Of a stretch of DNA of 64,000 nt, positions 19,801 to 28,956 are shown in pieces. The notes beneath the pieces were generated by a model. That model did no database searches and had not been told where the DNA came from. It saw only the letters and a list, made by a program, of their open reading frames with translations. The first letter of the stretch is position 1. Every line of letters starts with the position of its first letter. Both the position numbers and the translations under genes were made by a program. Source of the stretch: Nostoc paludosum FACHB-159 (GTDB taxonomy: Bacteria > Cyanobacteriota > Cyanobacteriia > Cyanobacteriales > Nostocaceae); NCBI RefSeq assembly GCF_014698835.1, contig NZ_JACJTU010000031.1:26094-90093 (forward strand), written 5' to 3'.

Positions 19801-21490
19801 TCAATTGCTCATTGCTGCCAGCTTCGATAACACTATCAGTTTTTGGCGGTATGATACTAGCACAAGTTTATTTGAAAATAAACCATTTTTTAGGTTATTA
19901 GAGAAGGATAGATTGTGGGCGCTCGCTCTCAGCCCAGATAGTAAAATTCTAGCAACTGCCAACCGTAAAGGGCAAATAAAACTGTGGACATTGGATGGAC
20001 AATTAATCAGAATGATTCCTGCCCACAACCAAAGAATTTGGAGTGTAAATTTTAGCCCAGATGGACAAACTCTTGCTACTGCAAGTGCTGATAAAACTGT
20101 GAAACTTTGGAACCTTGAAGGCAAAGCTTTAAAAACTTTACAAGGTCATAGTGATGAAGTTTTAAGTGTGAATTTTAGCCCAGATAGTAAGTTTATAGCC
20201 TCTGCCAGCAAAGATAAAACTGTGAAAATTTGGGATTTTACAGGTCAATTATTGCATACATTAGATGGTCATAATAATGAAATTTTAGATGTTAATTTTA
20301 GCCTAAATAGTAAGTTCATAGCCTCTGCAATTGCAGATGATACAGTAAAACTTTGGAGTATTCCCAGAGATGATAAATCTAATTCACCGTCCCTAATCTA
20401 CACATTTTCAGGACATGGGGATAAAGCATCGGAAGTGAGTTTTAGCCCAGATGGAAAAACTATAGCTTCTGCTAGTGCTGACAAAATAATTAAACTTTGG
20501 CATTTGCAGGGTATTTTACCTAGCTTTCCAGGTAATAGTGTTAGTATCAGCCCCGATGGTAAAACTGTTGCAGTTGGTAATCAACAAGGTATTGTCACCC
20601 TCCGACAGCGTGATGGTAATTTGCTAGGAAGCTTTAATGCACACGAGGGAGAAATTATCAAAGTGCTATTTCATCCAACTGTAAAAAATCTTGTCACAAT
20701 TGGCGTAGATAATCAAATTAAGCTGTGGAATCTTGAAGGTAAACTCTTAAATAGTTGGCAGGGACATGAGAAAGCTAATAACAGTATATCTGACAAAATA
20801 TATAACCCAATCCAAGATGCGAGTTTCAGCCCAGATGGGAAAAATATCGCAACTATTGGGAGAATTGACAAACAAGTGAAAATTTGGAATTTACAAGGGA
20901 CATTATTAAAAAGCTGGCAGACAAATTCTAACTTACTTACCAAGATTAACTTTAGTCCAGATGGTAAAATCTTGGCGACTGCTGGAGACAAAACAGTAAA
21001 GCTGTGGAATCTGGAGGGAAAATTATTACAAACCTTATCAGGGCATAAAGATAATATTGCAGATGCAATATTTAGTCCAAATGGTAAAATAATTGCCACT
21101 GCTGGTATTGATAAAACAGTCAAACTTTGGCATAGCGACAGTGGTAAATTATTCCGAACTTTACAACATAATGAAAGCGTTTATAGTGTAGGCTTTAGTC
21201 CCAATAACCAAATACTAGTTTCAGCCAGTGCAGCTCAAATAAATTTTTGGAATTGGGATGGAAAACTACTTAATATCTTGCAAGGACATCAAGGTAATAT
21301 TTCCGAAGTTAATTTTAGTTCAGATGGGAACATTATTACTTCAGTAGATGTCAATAATCGTGTAATTTTATGGAATCTAGATATTAATGATTTACAACAG
21401 CATAGTTGTGATTGGTTACGCGATTATTTAAACAGTCATCAAAATTTAGATGAAACAAATCATAATCTTTGCAATAAGTCAAGCGATTAG
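16874..21490 (+). CDS. CHAT protease - nSTAND NTPase - WD40 protein
   Basis: 1538 residues. The N-terminal ~350 residues form a CHAT (caspase-like) domain with catalytic pair H229 (LLFSGHS) and C272 (FFNSCDG). An nSTAND module follows: CPYRGLAAF lead-in, Walker A GASGSGKSS at ~405-413 and Walker B VVIADQFEE at ~511-520. A membrane helix (ILLTTGLVGALLLAGMALF) lies near 827-846, then ~13 WD40 repeats from ~919 to the end. Family knowledge: such bacterial NLR-like proteins sense a ligand through repeats, oligomerise through the NTPase and activate a protease. A GGGGACT heptamer repeat is inserted in the coding sequence near residue 460. It shares a promoter motif with the sigma-factor gene. Defence is an inference. 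Confidence 0.85.
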   Translation: MNKLVVLKLDGDFYEGFRVSLEIGEDGSLPDVELSDKELKLPPLPTLPDIYQDWSNSYRSLDGYRIKPKKEQITNVRFQSLKKECHAKADIIKQNFITWLQADSFRRIKELCLTQLTAADQVRVIIRTNETQLRKLPWHLWDLFEYYPHAEVALSSLSSQRFKKSDRLNTRILIILGNSEGINVAEDEKLLKKYCQAAEVIVLVEPTPVELNKHLWNEKGWDILLFSGHSRTESTKGRIFLNRSDSLTMDQLRYGLQTAVRRGLQLAFFNSCDGLGIAAELESLHIPQVIVMREPVPDKVAHQFLKDFIQEFTGRKSFYQSVNIARQKLQGLETDYPCASWLPVIVQNLLATPPTWQSMGSVANCPYRGLAAFKQEDAPYFYGRETVTQQLVTAVKKKHLVAVVGASGSGKSSVVFAGLIPQLKQDRSKNWQIVSFRPGNNPLESLAMAMPAAGIALSQGLGNGDWGLGTGKDFLSHHRLQELELEVELTKNDRTLQNFLESIIAASPKSHIVVIADQFEELYTLCQDTEERKIFLDHLLNAVQSVPGFTLVLTLRADFFGEALSYRPLSNALQDAQVNLGPMNAVELESAIAQPAQILNVQLEPGLTQRLIDVVLDSPSHLPLLEFTLTQLWQKQQQGWLTHQAYTDIGGVETALANHAESVYVQLNSADKERVQQIFIQLVQPTDNKADIRRLANREEVGEENWNLVTQLADARLLVTNRHEVTNIETVEIIHEALIKNWRRLQQWMQIDGEFRHWQEQLRVLIKQWEHSNQDAGALLRGKPLIDAEEWLLQRTTQINATEQSFINLSLELRNREHQAQNAAKKRTIILLTTGLVGALLLAGMALFQQQQAQINELQALNLSAKVLLKSGNEVEAFIPILQVMKNLEGLQLLDSQTKIGLSTSILENINQIREYNRFTGHQGEITSIKFSPDGQLLASASQDTTIKIWRRDGRLLQTLADHRDGVFSVIFSPNNQLLIAASFDNTISFWRYDTSTSLFENKPFFRLLEKDRLWALALSPDSKILATANRKGQIKLWTLDGQLIRMIPAHNQRIWSVNFSPDGQTLATASADKTVKLWNLEGKALKTLQGHSDEVLSVNFSPDSKFIASASKDKTVKIWDFTGQLLHTLDGHNNEILDVNFSLNSKFIASAIADDTVKLWSIPRDDKSNSPSLIYTFSGHGDKASEVSFSPDGKTIASASADKIIKLWHLQGILPSFPGNSVSISPDGKTVAVGNQQGIVTLRQRDGNLLGSFNAHEGEIIKVLFHPTVKNLVTIGVDNQIKLWNLEGKLLNSWQGHEKANNSISDKIYNPIQDASFSPDGKNIATIGRIDKQVKIWNLQGTLLKSWQTNSNLLTKINFSPDGKILATAGDKTVKLWNLEGKLLQTLSGHKDNIADAIFSPNGKIIATAGIDKTVKLWHSDSGKLFRTLQHNESVYSVGFSPNNQILVSASAAQINFWNWDGKLLNILQGHQGNISEVNFSSDGNIITSVDVNNRVILWNLDINDLQQHSCDWLRDYLNSHQNLDETNHNLCNKSSD

Positions 21491-21521
21491 TGTATTTTTA
21501 TAACTCTGAAAAAAATTTTAG

Positions 21522-21860
21522 GTTGGGGAGCCACTGCGTTGCGGTGAGGGAGTCGCAGTCTTAGATGCCACTTGCTTTATGCCGGGAAACCCCTCCACCG
21601 CAGTGGCTCCGCTTCCCGTCGATTGCGAACTCCCGTTCTCCGAAGGAGTTCTCGAAGAGTACCCGAAAGGGGGTTCCCCCGTTGTTCGCTTTTAGCGTTC
21701 CCGCAGGGTAGCAAGTGGCGTTTGAGGAACAAAACCCAACACTCCGTCAGTATTGAGTTTCACTCCGTACCCTGCGGGATCTTGCTACAATCCAACCTAC
21801 TTTTCTTACCTTTGCGTTTACCCTGCGGGAACGCCTCCGGCGAATGCGTGTTTGCGTGAG
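21522..21860. repeat. GC-rich dispersed repeat block
   Basis: This intergenic stretch is unlike its neighbours in base composition. It contains several short palindromic modules (GGGGAGCCACTGCG, TTCCCGCAGGGTA, CCCTGCGGGA twice) and an ~80-bp unit (21722-21801) holding GGAACAAAACCCAACAC and CAACCTAC. A related copy of that unit lies inverted at 23130-23217. Such mosaics of short repeats are typical of Nostoc-type genomes. A 95-codon frame here is an artefact of the GC-rich sequence. Confidence 0.55.
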
Positions 21861-21874
21861 ATTAAATTCATATT

Positions 21875-22738
21875 ATGCACTACCTAAATCTACCTGTTGC
21901 TTGTCTAACTCTGACAATTGCTACCTTCACAACTTTTGGGATGATGATTCCCAGGGCTGAAGCATCGGCTTCCCAGTCTCTACAATTACAAGCACAGAGA
22001 ACCAACTGGTTGATACAAGGAATACAAAAGACTAATCAAGAAGATTATCAAGGAGCATTATCAGATTTTACCCAAGCTATTGAGATTAATCCCCAAAATG
22101 CAGAGGCATATTATCAACGGGGTTTAATTTATGTTAAATATGCTCAAGGAAAGCCATTAAATCCCGATGGAACTGTACCGGGTTGTAAAAGAATTGATGA
22201 TTATCGAATTATTTGTCCTGTTACAGTCAAAGATAGGATTAAAGAAAATAAACGAAAAGCAATTGATGATTTTACTCAAGCAACTCAACTTAATCCCCAA
22301 TATGCAGCAGCTTATTATCAACGGGGATTAGTGGAAGATGAACAGCAAAAAAAAATTGAAGATTTTCAGAAAGCTAAAAAGCTTTATTTACAAAAAAGTT
22401 TTGTTTATTTAAAACAAAATGACTATAAACAAGCAGCAGATTTGTTAGAAATTATTGATAAAATATACGGACAAACAATATCTCTAACTAAGTTATCAGT
22501 AGTGGAGAAGAAGCAAACAGACGAAAATCCTATCAATTCGTCAACTGTCTCCTCTGAGCAGAAAAAATTGCCAGAAGTATTAATGGGTGAAGCTCGTCTG
22601 GCGTTGGGAAAGGGTGATAAGCAGAAAGCTATTCAGACATATAGGGAAGTTGCACGTATTCTTGAAGAAAGAAAAGATCCCAGATATCAGGAACTACAGC
22701 AGATTATTGCAGAACTTGAGCAAAATGCTAATAAATGA
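21875..22738 (+). CDS. Exported TPR protein
   Basis: 287 residues. The hydrophobic N-terminus (residues 4-30, ending PRAEASA) looks like a signal peptide with a cleavage site near residue 32. TPR units are visible at ~45-80 (YQGALSDFTQAIEINPQNAE) and ~125-160 (AIDDFTQATQLNPQYAAAYY), and a final helical pair lies near the C-terminus. It is a scaffold-type protein for the periplasm or membrane surface. Its place between the CHAT gene and the protease cluster suggests a shared function with the other TPR proteins. Confidence 0.65.
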   Translation: MHYLNLPVACLTLTIATFTTFGMMIPRAEASASQSLQLQAQRTNWLIQGIQKTNQEDYQGALSDFTQAIEINPQNAEAYYQRGLIYVKYAQGKPLNPDGTVPGCKRIDDYRIICPVTVKDRIKENKRKAIDDFTQATQLNPQYAAAYYQRGLVEDEQQKKIEDFQKAKKLYLQKSFVYLKQNDYKQAADLLEIIDKIYGQTISLTKLSVVEKKQTDENPINSSTVSSEQKKLPEVLMGEARLALGKGDKQKAIQTYREVARILEERKDPRYQELQQIIAELEQNANK

Positions 22739-22800
22739 TTGGGGACGGTAATTGAAATTTTTTCAGACACCAGTACCCAATTTTTATTACTGATGATTAT

Positions 22801-23040
22801 TTATCCTGATTGTTGGTTGAACCAAGTTTCTAAATCAGCAACAGTAGTAAAATCTAGTAACGCTTCTCCTAAATTCTCTAATTGTTCAATCGATAATCCT
22901 TGAACTTGCTGTATTAATCGAGCATCAATTTCACCAAAACGGCGATTGAGTAGACGCAGTATTAAGTTTTGTCCTTCTTCTTCTCTTCCTTCTTGCTTGG
23001 CTTGTTCTCTGTTTATTTGATACAGTGGTTCTAGTCGCAT
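22801..23040 (-). pseudogene. DUF4351 C-terminal fragment
   Basis: 79 codons reading MRLEPLYQINREQAKQEGRE, then LNRRFGEIDARLIQQVQGLS and ALLDFTTVADLETWF: the C-terminal half of an Rpn/DUF4351 protein. The nuclease domain that normally precedes it is missing, so this is probably the tail of a broken gene, although the short frame itself is intact. Confidence 0.6.
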
Positions 23041-23129
23041 AATTAACTCCCGATCGTCATACTTGAGTTATTGCTGTTAGTCAAATTTTTATGGTATTTA
23101 ACGCTCTTTTATTACTCTGACAAAAATAT

Positions 23130-23217
23130 TTTTAGGTTGGGTTGAGGCTTTGCGAAACTCAAAAAAACCAGAGATTCTTGGTGTTGGGCTTTGTTCCTTG
23201 AAGCAACCTACATCTAC
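23130..23217. repeat. Dispersed ~85-bp repeat
   Basis: Begins TTAGGTTGGGTTGAGG and ends AAGCAACCTACAT, with GTTGGGCTTTGTTCC inside. Its complement shares GGAACAAA.CCCAACAC, TGAGTTTC and CAACCTA blocks, in order, with 21722-21801. The ends form a short inverted repeat (GTAGGTTG/CAACCTA), so it may be an old non-autonomous element. Confidence 0.45.
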
Positions 23218-23289
23218 TATATAATTAGCAATTAAAACACTGGACAGGCATTGATAACCTACCCAATGTAATTTGCTTAATTTATCTTT

Positions 23290-26200
23290 TTAACGTATCT
23301 GCGAAAGTAAGCTTTGAATTCGAGGGCTAGAAAGTAGTTTTTCTGCATCATTAATTAAACGCTCACCCCAGCTATTATTTTTTAGGACTTTGACATCCGC
23401 GAGGTCTTTATGCTGTCGCAAAGCAGTTTCAGCTAACTGATAAGCTTTTTCTTGTTCTCCTTTATTGTATATAGCTATAGCTAACGCAAAAGGAGAGAAT
23501 TTTGGACTTTTACCACTAATTTGAATAGCCTTTTCCCATTTTTGAATAGCTTCGTCTATTGCTCCCTGTTCATATTTGGTTAAACCATGAATATAGTAAG
23601 GTGTGGGTGACTGACGATCTATTTCAATTATTTTATTGCAATCAGCTAGAGCTAAATCCCATTTTTTGTGTCTTTGATAAAACATCGCTCTATTAGCGTA
23701 GCTATTGGAATCTTGAGGCTTGAGTTCAATAATTTTATTATAATCAGCCAACGCTAAATCCCATTTCTGTTGTTCTTCATAAATTTTTGCTCTCTTGTAA
23801 TAGCTATCTAAATTTTGAGGTTTAAGTTCAATAAATTTGTTGTAATCAGCTTCAGCTAAATCCCATTTCTGTTGTTCTTCATAAATTTTTACTCTCTTGT
23901 AATATCCTCTTGAATCTTGAGGATTTAGTTCAACAAATTTGTTGTAATCGGCAAGAGCTAAATCCCATTTCTGCTGTCTTTCATAGAATTCTGCTCTCTT
24001 GTAATAGCCATAGCCATCATAAATACGGTCTTCAAGCTTGAGTGCAATAACTTTGGTGTAATCAGCTTCAGCTAAATCCCATTTCTGCTGTCTTTCATAG
24101 AATTCTGCTCTCTTGTAATAGCCATTGGCATAAATGCGGTCTTCAAGCTTGAGTGCAATAACTTTGGTGTAATCAGCTTCAGCTAAATCCCATTTCTGCT
24201 GTCTTTCATAGAATTCTGCTCTCTTGTAATAGCCATTGGCATAAATGCGGTCTTTAAGCTTGAGTGCAATAAATTTGGTGTAATCAGCTTCAGCTAAATC
24301 CCATTTCTGCTGTCTTTCATAGAATTCTGCTCGCGTATAATAGCCATATACAAGTTGAGGTTTGAGTTCAATAGCCTTGTTATAATCAGCCAAAGCTAAA
24401 TCCCATTTTTGCTGTGCTTCATAAAATTCTGCTCTATAAGAGTAGCCATTTGAATCTTGAGGTTTGATTTCAATAGCCTTGTTATAATCAGCCAAAGCTA
24501 AATCCCATTTTTGCTGTTTTTCATAAATTTTTGCTCTGTTGTGATAGCCATATGATTCTTGAGGTTTAAGTAAAATAATCTTGCTATAATCAGCTAAAGC
24601 TAAATCCCACTTTTGCTGTTTTTCATAAATTTTTGCTCTGCTGTAATAGCCATATGATTCTTGAAGTTCAAGTAAAATAATCTTGCTATAATCAGCTAAA
24701 GCTAAATCCCACTTTTGCTGTTTTTCATAAAATCTAGCTCGTTTGTAATACCTATCTGAATCTTGAGGTCTGAGCGCAATAACTTTGGTGTAATCAGCTT
24801 CAGCTAAATCCCATTTTTGCTGTGCTTCATAAAATTCTGCTCGCTTGTAATATCTATCTGAATCTTGAGGTTTGAGCACAATAACTTTGGTATAATCAGC
24901 TTCAGCTAAATCCCATTTTTGCTGTGCTTCATAAAATTCTGCTCGCTTGTAATAGCCATCTAAATCTTGAGGTTTGAGTGCAATCACTTTAGTATAATCA
25001 GCTTCGGCTAAATTCCATTTTTGCTGTGATTTATAAAATTTGGCTCGCTTGTAGTAGCCATTTGAATCTTGAGGTTTCAGAGCAATAACTTTGGTATAAT
25101 CAGCTTCAGCTAAATCCCATTTTTTATTGGATTGGTATAAAGCTCCTCGCAGTAAGTAAGCTTCAGTAGATTCAGGATTTATTTCAATAACCTTGTTAAA
25201 ATCATTCAGGGCTGCATCAAATTTTAAATCTCTATAATAATATACGCCTCGCACCAAGTAAGCCTCAAAAAATCTAGGATTTATTTCAATAGCCTTGTTG
25301 AAGTCAAGAATAGCTAATTCCTTTTTTTTATTGTCTTCATAAAGAACTCCCCTAATAAAGTAAGCGAGAGCATTTTCACCGTGTATAATTGCTTGTTTTG
25401 CTACTGCTTCCGCTTCTTGATACTTTTTTAAGCTTATTAATATAAATGCCTTCAGCAAATACCCGCTCTGATTTTTTGGTTGAAGTTGAATCGTTTTGTT
25501 AATTGCTACTAATCCCTGTTCCCATTTTTCTAACCCTAAATACATAAAACTTTGGAGTCGCCAAGCAATAGCAAAGTCAGATTTGTAACTAACTGCTTGC
25601 TCAAATGCAGCTTGCGCCTCTTGATATTTTTTCTGATCCGCTAACGCCCAACCCTTGCCAAAGTAAGCTAAGTGAATAAAAGATGGTTTGAGTTTAATTA
25701 CTTCATCAAATGCTTTGATTGCTTCTTCATCACGACTTAATCGTAATAGTTGATTACCTCTTTCTAGCCATTGACTAGCTGTTGCATTTCCTGTTGAGAC
25801 ATCGGCTGATAATGTAGCTTTTTCGATAGACTGAACTTTTTGTGCATCCAGTTGCGGTGCTGGTGTTTTTTCTACATGAAGTGGTTGAACACCAAGTCGT
25901 GTTGCTAGCCCTAAAAATGTTCTAACAGGAATGCCTAAACTAACCCCTATCTGAGTTTGACACGTATCTTTAGAGGTAAGGCCACAGTCTCCTGTTTTTT
26001 GATCGTAAGCTTGTTCTGCATCTGCACGTCCATGAATCCCAATGACTCGCCCTTTGGAATCTAAAACAGGCCCACCACTCATTCCACCGTATGTAATACT
26101 GGTATAAACTAGTTCGTACCCACCACTGAGAAGACTGCCAGTGCTTGGTATTGAGGAGTCTGTATTTTTAACAAAAAATAATCCTTGTTCTTTACTAGCA

Positions 26201-27438
26201 ACTTGCCCAGCAGTAAATCGCCAAGGTGACTGTTCCCCTAATTTCGGATAACCCGCAGTGAACGCATAATCTCCATTGGTGGAATTATAATCTGCCAATG
26301 TCGCTATTTTATAAACTTTTTTACTCGTGAATTTGACTACCGCTAAATCAACTCCCTTTTCTATTTTAATTTGATTTGTTTCTACTGAATATTGTTTCCC
26401 ATCTGGGGCAAATATTTGATATTTAAAGTTACCACATGGCTGAGTATAATCTTGTCTCTCACAGACAACGTGTGCTGCTGTTAAGACTGTGTAGGTGTCC
26501 CCATCTTTAGCAATAATTATTCCTGAACCATTGGCATGACTACTACTATCAATTCTCACAGTAATTTCTTTAGCTTTCTGTTCTAATTCCCCTAACCATC
26601 CTGTCCATTGTATTTCTGGTATGCTGAGGGAATTGTTTGGTAAGGGTAAATAGTAGGCAGTGAGAATATCTGAGTTGACCTGTGCTAGAAAAGTTGAGGT
26701 AGGTATTCCCCAACTGAGTTTTCGCATTCGCTGGATTTCTTCATCGGTTAGACGCGAACCATCAGGATATACATAACCTGTATTTAAAATGGGATAAGCA
26801 CTTCTACCATTTATCCCAACCAGTTCTCCGCGAGAGTTGAGAATTGCACCGCCACTCATTCCTTGTTCAATGTTGCTGCTATAGCCAATTTGATATCCTT
26901 CCTTTAGTGGTCTAGATGCAATTTGTTGCACAGTACCTTTGCGAAATACTATCTCTCCTTTTTCAGAGGAATATCCAGCCGCGATAACTGGCATATCTTT
27001 GTCGGGAACTGATGCAGCAATTTCTTTGGGTAGACAATAATTTTGATTAGATTGAAATTGTAATAATGCTAAATCAAATTTATCAAAGTTAGTCTTGGGA
27101 ACTATTTGTGCAGAATAGGTTTTACCATCTGATGTTTGTAAGCTGATACTATTAACTCCTCTAACTACATGGGAGTTAGTAACAACTAGGTAGCTATTGC
27201 CTTTTTTAGCGAGTAATGTCCCCGAACCTCCGTTATTATCACCAATGACTCTAAGCGTAATTCTCTTGGCGAGAGTTTGCAGTTGTTTATCTGAATACTC
27301 ATCCCCATTTTCTGCTTTGATTTTGCAACTGGAATTGTCAACTGCTACTTGAGATAAATAACTAGATGGCTTTTCTAAAGCCAAACTAGGGAATTGTAAC
27401 AATAATAAGGGTAAAATCAGAGCTAGATTTCGATTCAT
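23290..27438 (-). CDS. Secreted double trypsin-like protease with long TPR array
   Basis: The ATG at 27438 is preferred; a TTG 12 nt upstream is in frame. About 1382 residues. A signal peptide (NLALILPLLLLQFPSLALE) is followed by two trypsin-like domains matching those of the plus-strand paralogue at 12686: TNSHVV, FDLALL and GMSGGA in the first, TAAHVV, GVDLAVV and GGMSGGPV in the second. About 24 TPR units follow, most sharing RAEFYE.QQKWDLA, with 34-residue units and three 37-residue variants that carry DRIYANGYYK or a close form. The repeats are nearly identical at the DNA level, so they have expanded or been homogenised recently. It probably acts in the periplasm as a protease with a large docking surface. 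Confidence 0.75.
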   Translation of the reverse strand: MNRNLALILPLLLLQFPSLALEKPSSYLSQVAVDNSSCKIKAENGDEYSDKQLQTLAKRITLRVIGDNNGGSGTLLAKKGNSYLVVTNSHVVRGVNSISLQTSDGKTYSAQIVPKTNFDKFDLALLQFQSNQNYCLPKEIAASVPDKDMPVIAAGYSSEKGEIVFRKGTVQQIASRPLKEGYQIGYSSNIEQGMSGGAILNSRGELVGINGRSAYPILNTGYVYPDGSRLTDEEIQRMRKLSWGIPTSTFLAQVNSDILTAYYLPLPNNSLSIPEIQWTGWLGELEQKAKEITVRIDSSSHANGSGIIIAKDGDTYTVLTAAHVVCERQDYTQPCGNFKYQIFAPDGKQYSVETNQIKIEKGVDLAVVKFTSKKVYKIATLADYNSTNGDYAFTAGYPKLGEQSPWRFTAGQVASKEQGLFFVKNTDSSIPSTGSLLSGGYELVYTSITYGGMSGGPVLDSKGRVIGIHGRADAEQAYDQKTGDCGLTSKDTCQTQIGVSLGIPVRTFLGLATRLGVQPLHVEKTPAPQLDAQKVQSIEKATLSADVSTGNATASQWLERGNQLLRLSRDEEAIKAFDEVIKLKPSFIHLAYFGKGWALADQKKYQEAQAAFEQAVSYKSDFAIAWRLQSFMYLGLEKWEQGLVAINKTIQLQPKNQSGYLLKAFILISLKKYQEAEAVAKQAIIHGENALAYFIRGVLYEDNKKKELAILDFNKAIEINPRFFEAYLVRGVYYYRDLKFDAALNDFNKVIEINPESTEAYLLRGALYQSNKKWDLAEADYTKVIALKPQDSNGYYKRAKFYKSQQKWNLAEADYTKVIALKPQDLDGYYKRAEFYEAQQKWDLAEADYTKVIVLKPQDSDRYYKRAEFYEAQQKWDLAEADYTKVIALRPQDSDRYYKRARFYEKQQKWDLALADYSKIILLELQESYGYYSRAKIYEKQQKWDLALADYSKIILLKPQESYGYHNRAKIYEKQQKWDLALADYNKAIEIKPQDSNGYSYRAEFYEAQQKWDLALADYNKAIELKPQLVYGYYTRAEFYERQQKWDLAEADYTKFIALKLKDRIYANGYYKRAEFYERQQKWDLAEADYTKVIALKLEDRIYANGYYKRAEFYERQQKWDLAEADYTKVIALKLEDRIYDGYGYYKRAEFYERQQKWDLALADYNKFVELNPQDSRGYYKRVKIYEEQQKWDLAEADYNKFIELKPQNLDSYYKRAKIYEEQQKWDLALADYNKIIELKPQDSNSYANRAMFYQRHKKWDLALADCNKIIEIDRQSPTPYYIHGLTKYEQGAIDEAIQKWEKAIQISGKSPKFSPFALAIAIYNKGEQEKAYQLAETALRQHKDLADVKVLKNNSWGERLINDAEKLLSSPRIQSLLSQIR

Positions 27439-27482
27439 TTTAATTCTCAAAATTATGTGGAGTTTTAGTTGATAAACTGGCT

Positions 27483-27522
27483 GTCCAGAACCCCGACTTC
27501 TTTAAGAAATCAGGGTTCTAAA
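27483..27522. repeat. Dispersed hairpin repeat
   Basis: AGAACCCCGACTTCTTTAAG pairs with the following AAATCAGGGTTCT to give a ~14-bp imperfect stem. A related CCGACTTCT/AGAAGTCGGG pair lies at 28206-28270. It sits between the COP23 gene and the protease gene, both on the minus strand, and might act as a transcript-stabilising or terminating hairpin. Confidence 0.45.
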
Positions 27523-27589
27523 TCGAGACTGGAGGAAGGGGGAACAACCTACAGGGAGTTGGCGATATCGCGTAATTAATTGATGTCTA

Positions 27590-28159
27590 TTAGATTCGCT
27601 TTTCTTGTTCAAGGGTAGGAGCTTTACGCAAAAACTCATCGAGTGGTACATACATTTGCTTTCCTGAATTTTGATATAAAGCTTCAGTTCCACCCCCTCC
27701 TTCTAAAATATTTATTAACCGATAAATCACTAGCTCACTACTTCGTTCATCTTTCAATTGGAATAATTGATTCTCCTTACCACATTTTTCTCCCTCGTTT
27801 GCTACAGCACAAATGACTGGATATCCTTTAACTTTGCCATTAGTCAAATACTTTAAACTTCCTTGGTTATAAAAACTTTGAAATTTTGGAGATACAATTT
27901 CACATCTTTGACGAGGGTTCCAACCAGGAAAATATTCTGATTTCCATAGAATAATGGAAGTATGACCGCGTTTTTCAAGTACCCAAGCAAGTGTTGTAGG
28001 TAAATTTGTATTACTTGCCCGATCAAAGGTATCTTGGCAAAAGAAACTCACCCTGTCTGGAGAGTTAGCTTGACTAAAAGTTGGAGTTATACCAAGTGTC
28101 TGTGTGATGGCGAACGCCAAACAAAACAATATTATTGAGAGTAATTTTCCTGTTTTCAT
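27590..28159 (-). CDS. COP23-domain protein
   Basis: 189 residues with a signal peptide (LLSIILFCLAFAITQTLG). The mature part has the COP23 pattern: RVSFFCQDTFDRASN, TLAWVLEKRGHTSIILWKSE, RCEIVSPKFQSFYNQGSLKY, VKGYPVICAVANEGEKC. COP23 (circadian oscillating polypeptide) proteins are cyanobacterial, membrane-associated or periplasmic, and of unknown biochemical role. Four cysteines probably form disulphides. A second copy lies just upstream at 28320. In this cluster COP23 genes sit beside trypsin-like proteases, so they could be substrates, inhibitors or sensors; that is inference. Confidence 0.7.
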   Translation of the reverse strand: MKTGKLLSIILFCLAFAITQTLGITPTFSQANSPDRVSFFCQDTFDRASNTNLPTTLAWVLEKRGHTSIILWKSEYFPGWNPRQRCEIVSPKFQSFYNQGSLKYLTNGKVKGYPVICAVANEGEKCGKENQLFQLKDERSSELVIYRLINILEGGGGTEALYQNSGKQMYVPLDEFLRKAPTLEQEKRI

Positions 28160-28205
28160 TGCTGATTAAGGATTGTTGATAATTGTTGAGCAATTATTTT
28201 TCTCC

Positions 28206-28270
28206 AGATAGCCGACTTCTACCTTCAGGGAAGCCATCCTACGGGTGTCTACAAGAAGTCGGGCATCTGA
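28206..28270. repeat. Dispersed hairpin repeat
   Basis: GCCGACTTCTACCTTCAGGG and ACAAGAAGTCGGGC form the arms of an imperfect stem between two COP23 genes. The arm sequence matches the hairpin at 27483-27522, so both belong to one dispersed family. Confidence 0.4.
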
Positions 28271-28319
28271 GTTAGGGATTTAAATTGTTCGCTGCATAAT
28301 TAATTTCTGAATACATCTA

Positions 28320-28919
28320 TTATTTACTATCCAGCAGCGGAGACTTGTTTAAAAAGTTTTGCACAGGAATATACAATTGCTCACCTGAACTTTGCAAAAG
28401 TGGCTCTGCACTTTTACCTTCTGAAATATCCATTAATCTTTGTATGACTTCCTCAGGTTTACTGCCAGATTTCACCGTAAATAGTTGATTATTAGCATTA
28501 CAAGTCTCTCCTTGGTTGATAACACCACAGATAATGGGATAGCCGTTACTCTTACCGGAGGTTAGATGATTTAAACGACCTTGTTCATAAAATTCTTGAA
28601 ATTTTTGAGTGACTTTCTGGCAGCGTTCTGCTGGAGTCCAGCCACCTTGATTAAAGTATTCAGATTTCCAGCCAATAAAATACACATGACCTTTACGTTC
28701 AGGAACCCAAGCAACTGTAACCGGAATTCTTTCACCACTTGCTTTATCAAAACTTTCTCGACAAAAGAAAGTAACTTTATCTGGTTGAGATTCAGCAGTA
28801 ATCGATTGACTGAAACTTGGAGATAAACTAACAACCACGCTTACTAGAGATGTTAAAGCTGTTAGTCCTAAACTGATGAAGAATGTTTGCTTTTGCATAG
28901 GATGATTGTTGAAGTTCAT
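28320..28919 (-). CDS. COP23-domain protein
   Basis: 199 residues; a second in-frame ATG seven codons on (MQKQTFFISLG) is an equally good start. A signal peptide is followed by the COP23 pattern: KVTFFCRESFDKASG, VAWVPERKGHVYFIGWKSEY, RCQKVTQKFQEFYEQGRL, SNGYPIICGVINQGETC. It is about 45% similar by eye to the neighbour at 27590, so the pair arose by duplication. It lies directly downstream of the DegP-like protease gene on the same strand. Confidence 0.7.
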   Translation of the reverse strand: MNFNNHPMQKQTFFISLGLTALTSLVSVVVSLSPSFSQSITAESQPDKVTFFCRESFDKASGERIPVTVAWVPERKGHVYFIGWKSEYFNQGGWTPAERCQKVTQKFQEFYEQGRLNHLTSGKSNGYPIICGVINQGETCNANNQLFTVKSGSKPEEVIQRLMDISEGKSAEPLLQSSGEQLYIPVQNFLNKSPLLDSK

Positions 28920-28956
28920 GAGTTGAATAAATGAGTGGTAAAACTTTATTACCTAT

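Noticed and set aside
21572..21859. 95-codon frame between the CHAT and TPR genes
   Set aside because: It is composed of GC-rich palindromic repeat modules; the Arg/Ser-rich translation is not protein-like.
27458..27480. Possible target of the 22-nt pseudo-spacer (TTAGTTGATAAA match upstream of the minus-strand protease)
   Set aside because: The similarity covers only part of the pseudo-spacer with mismatches, lies at its 3' (non-seed) side, and has no obvious PAM; it may be chance.
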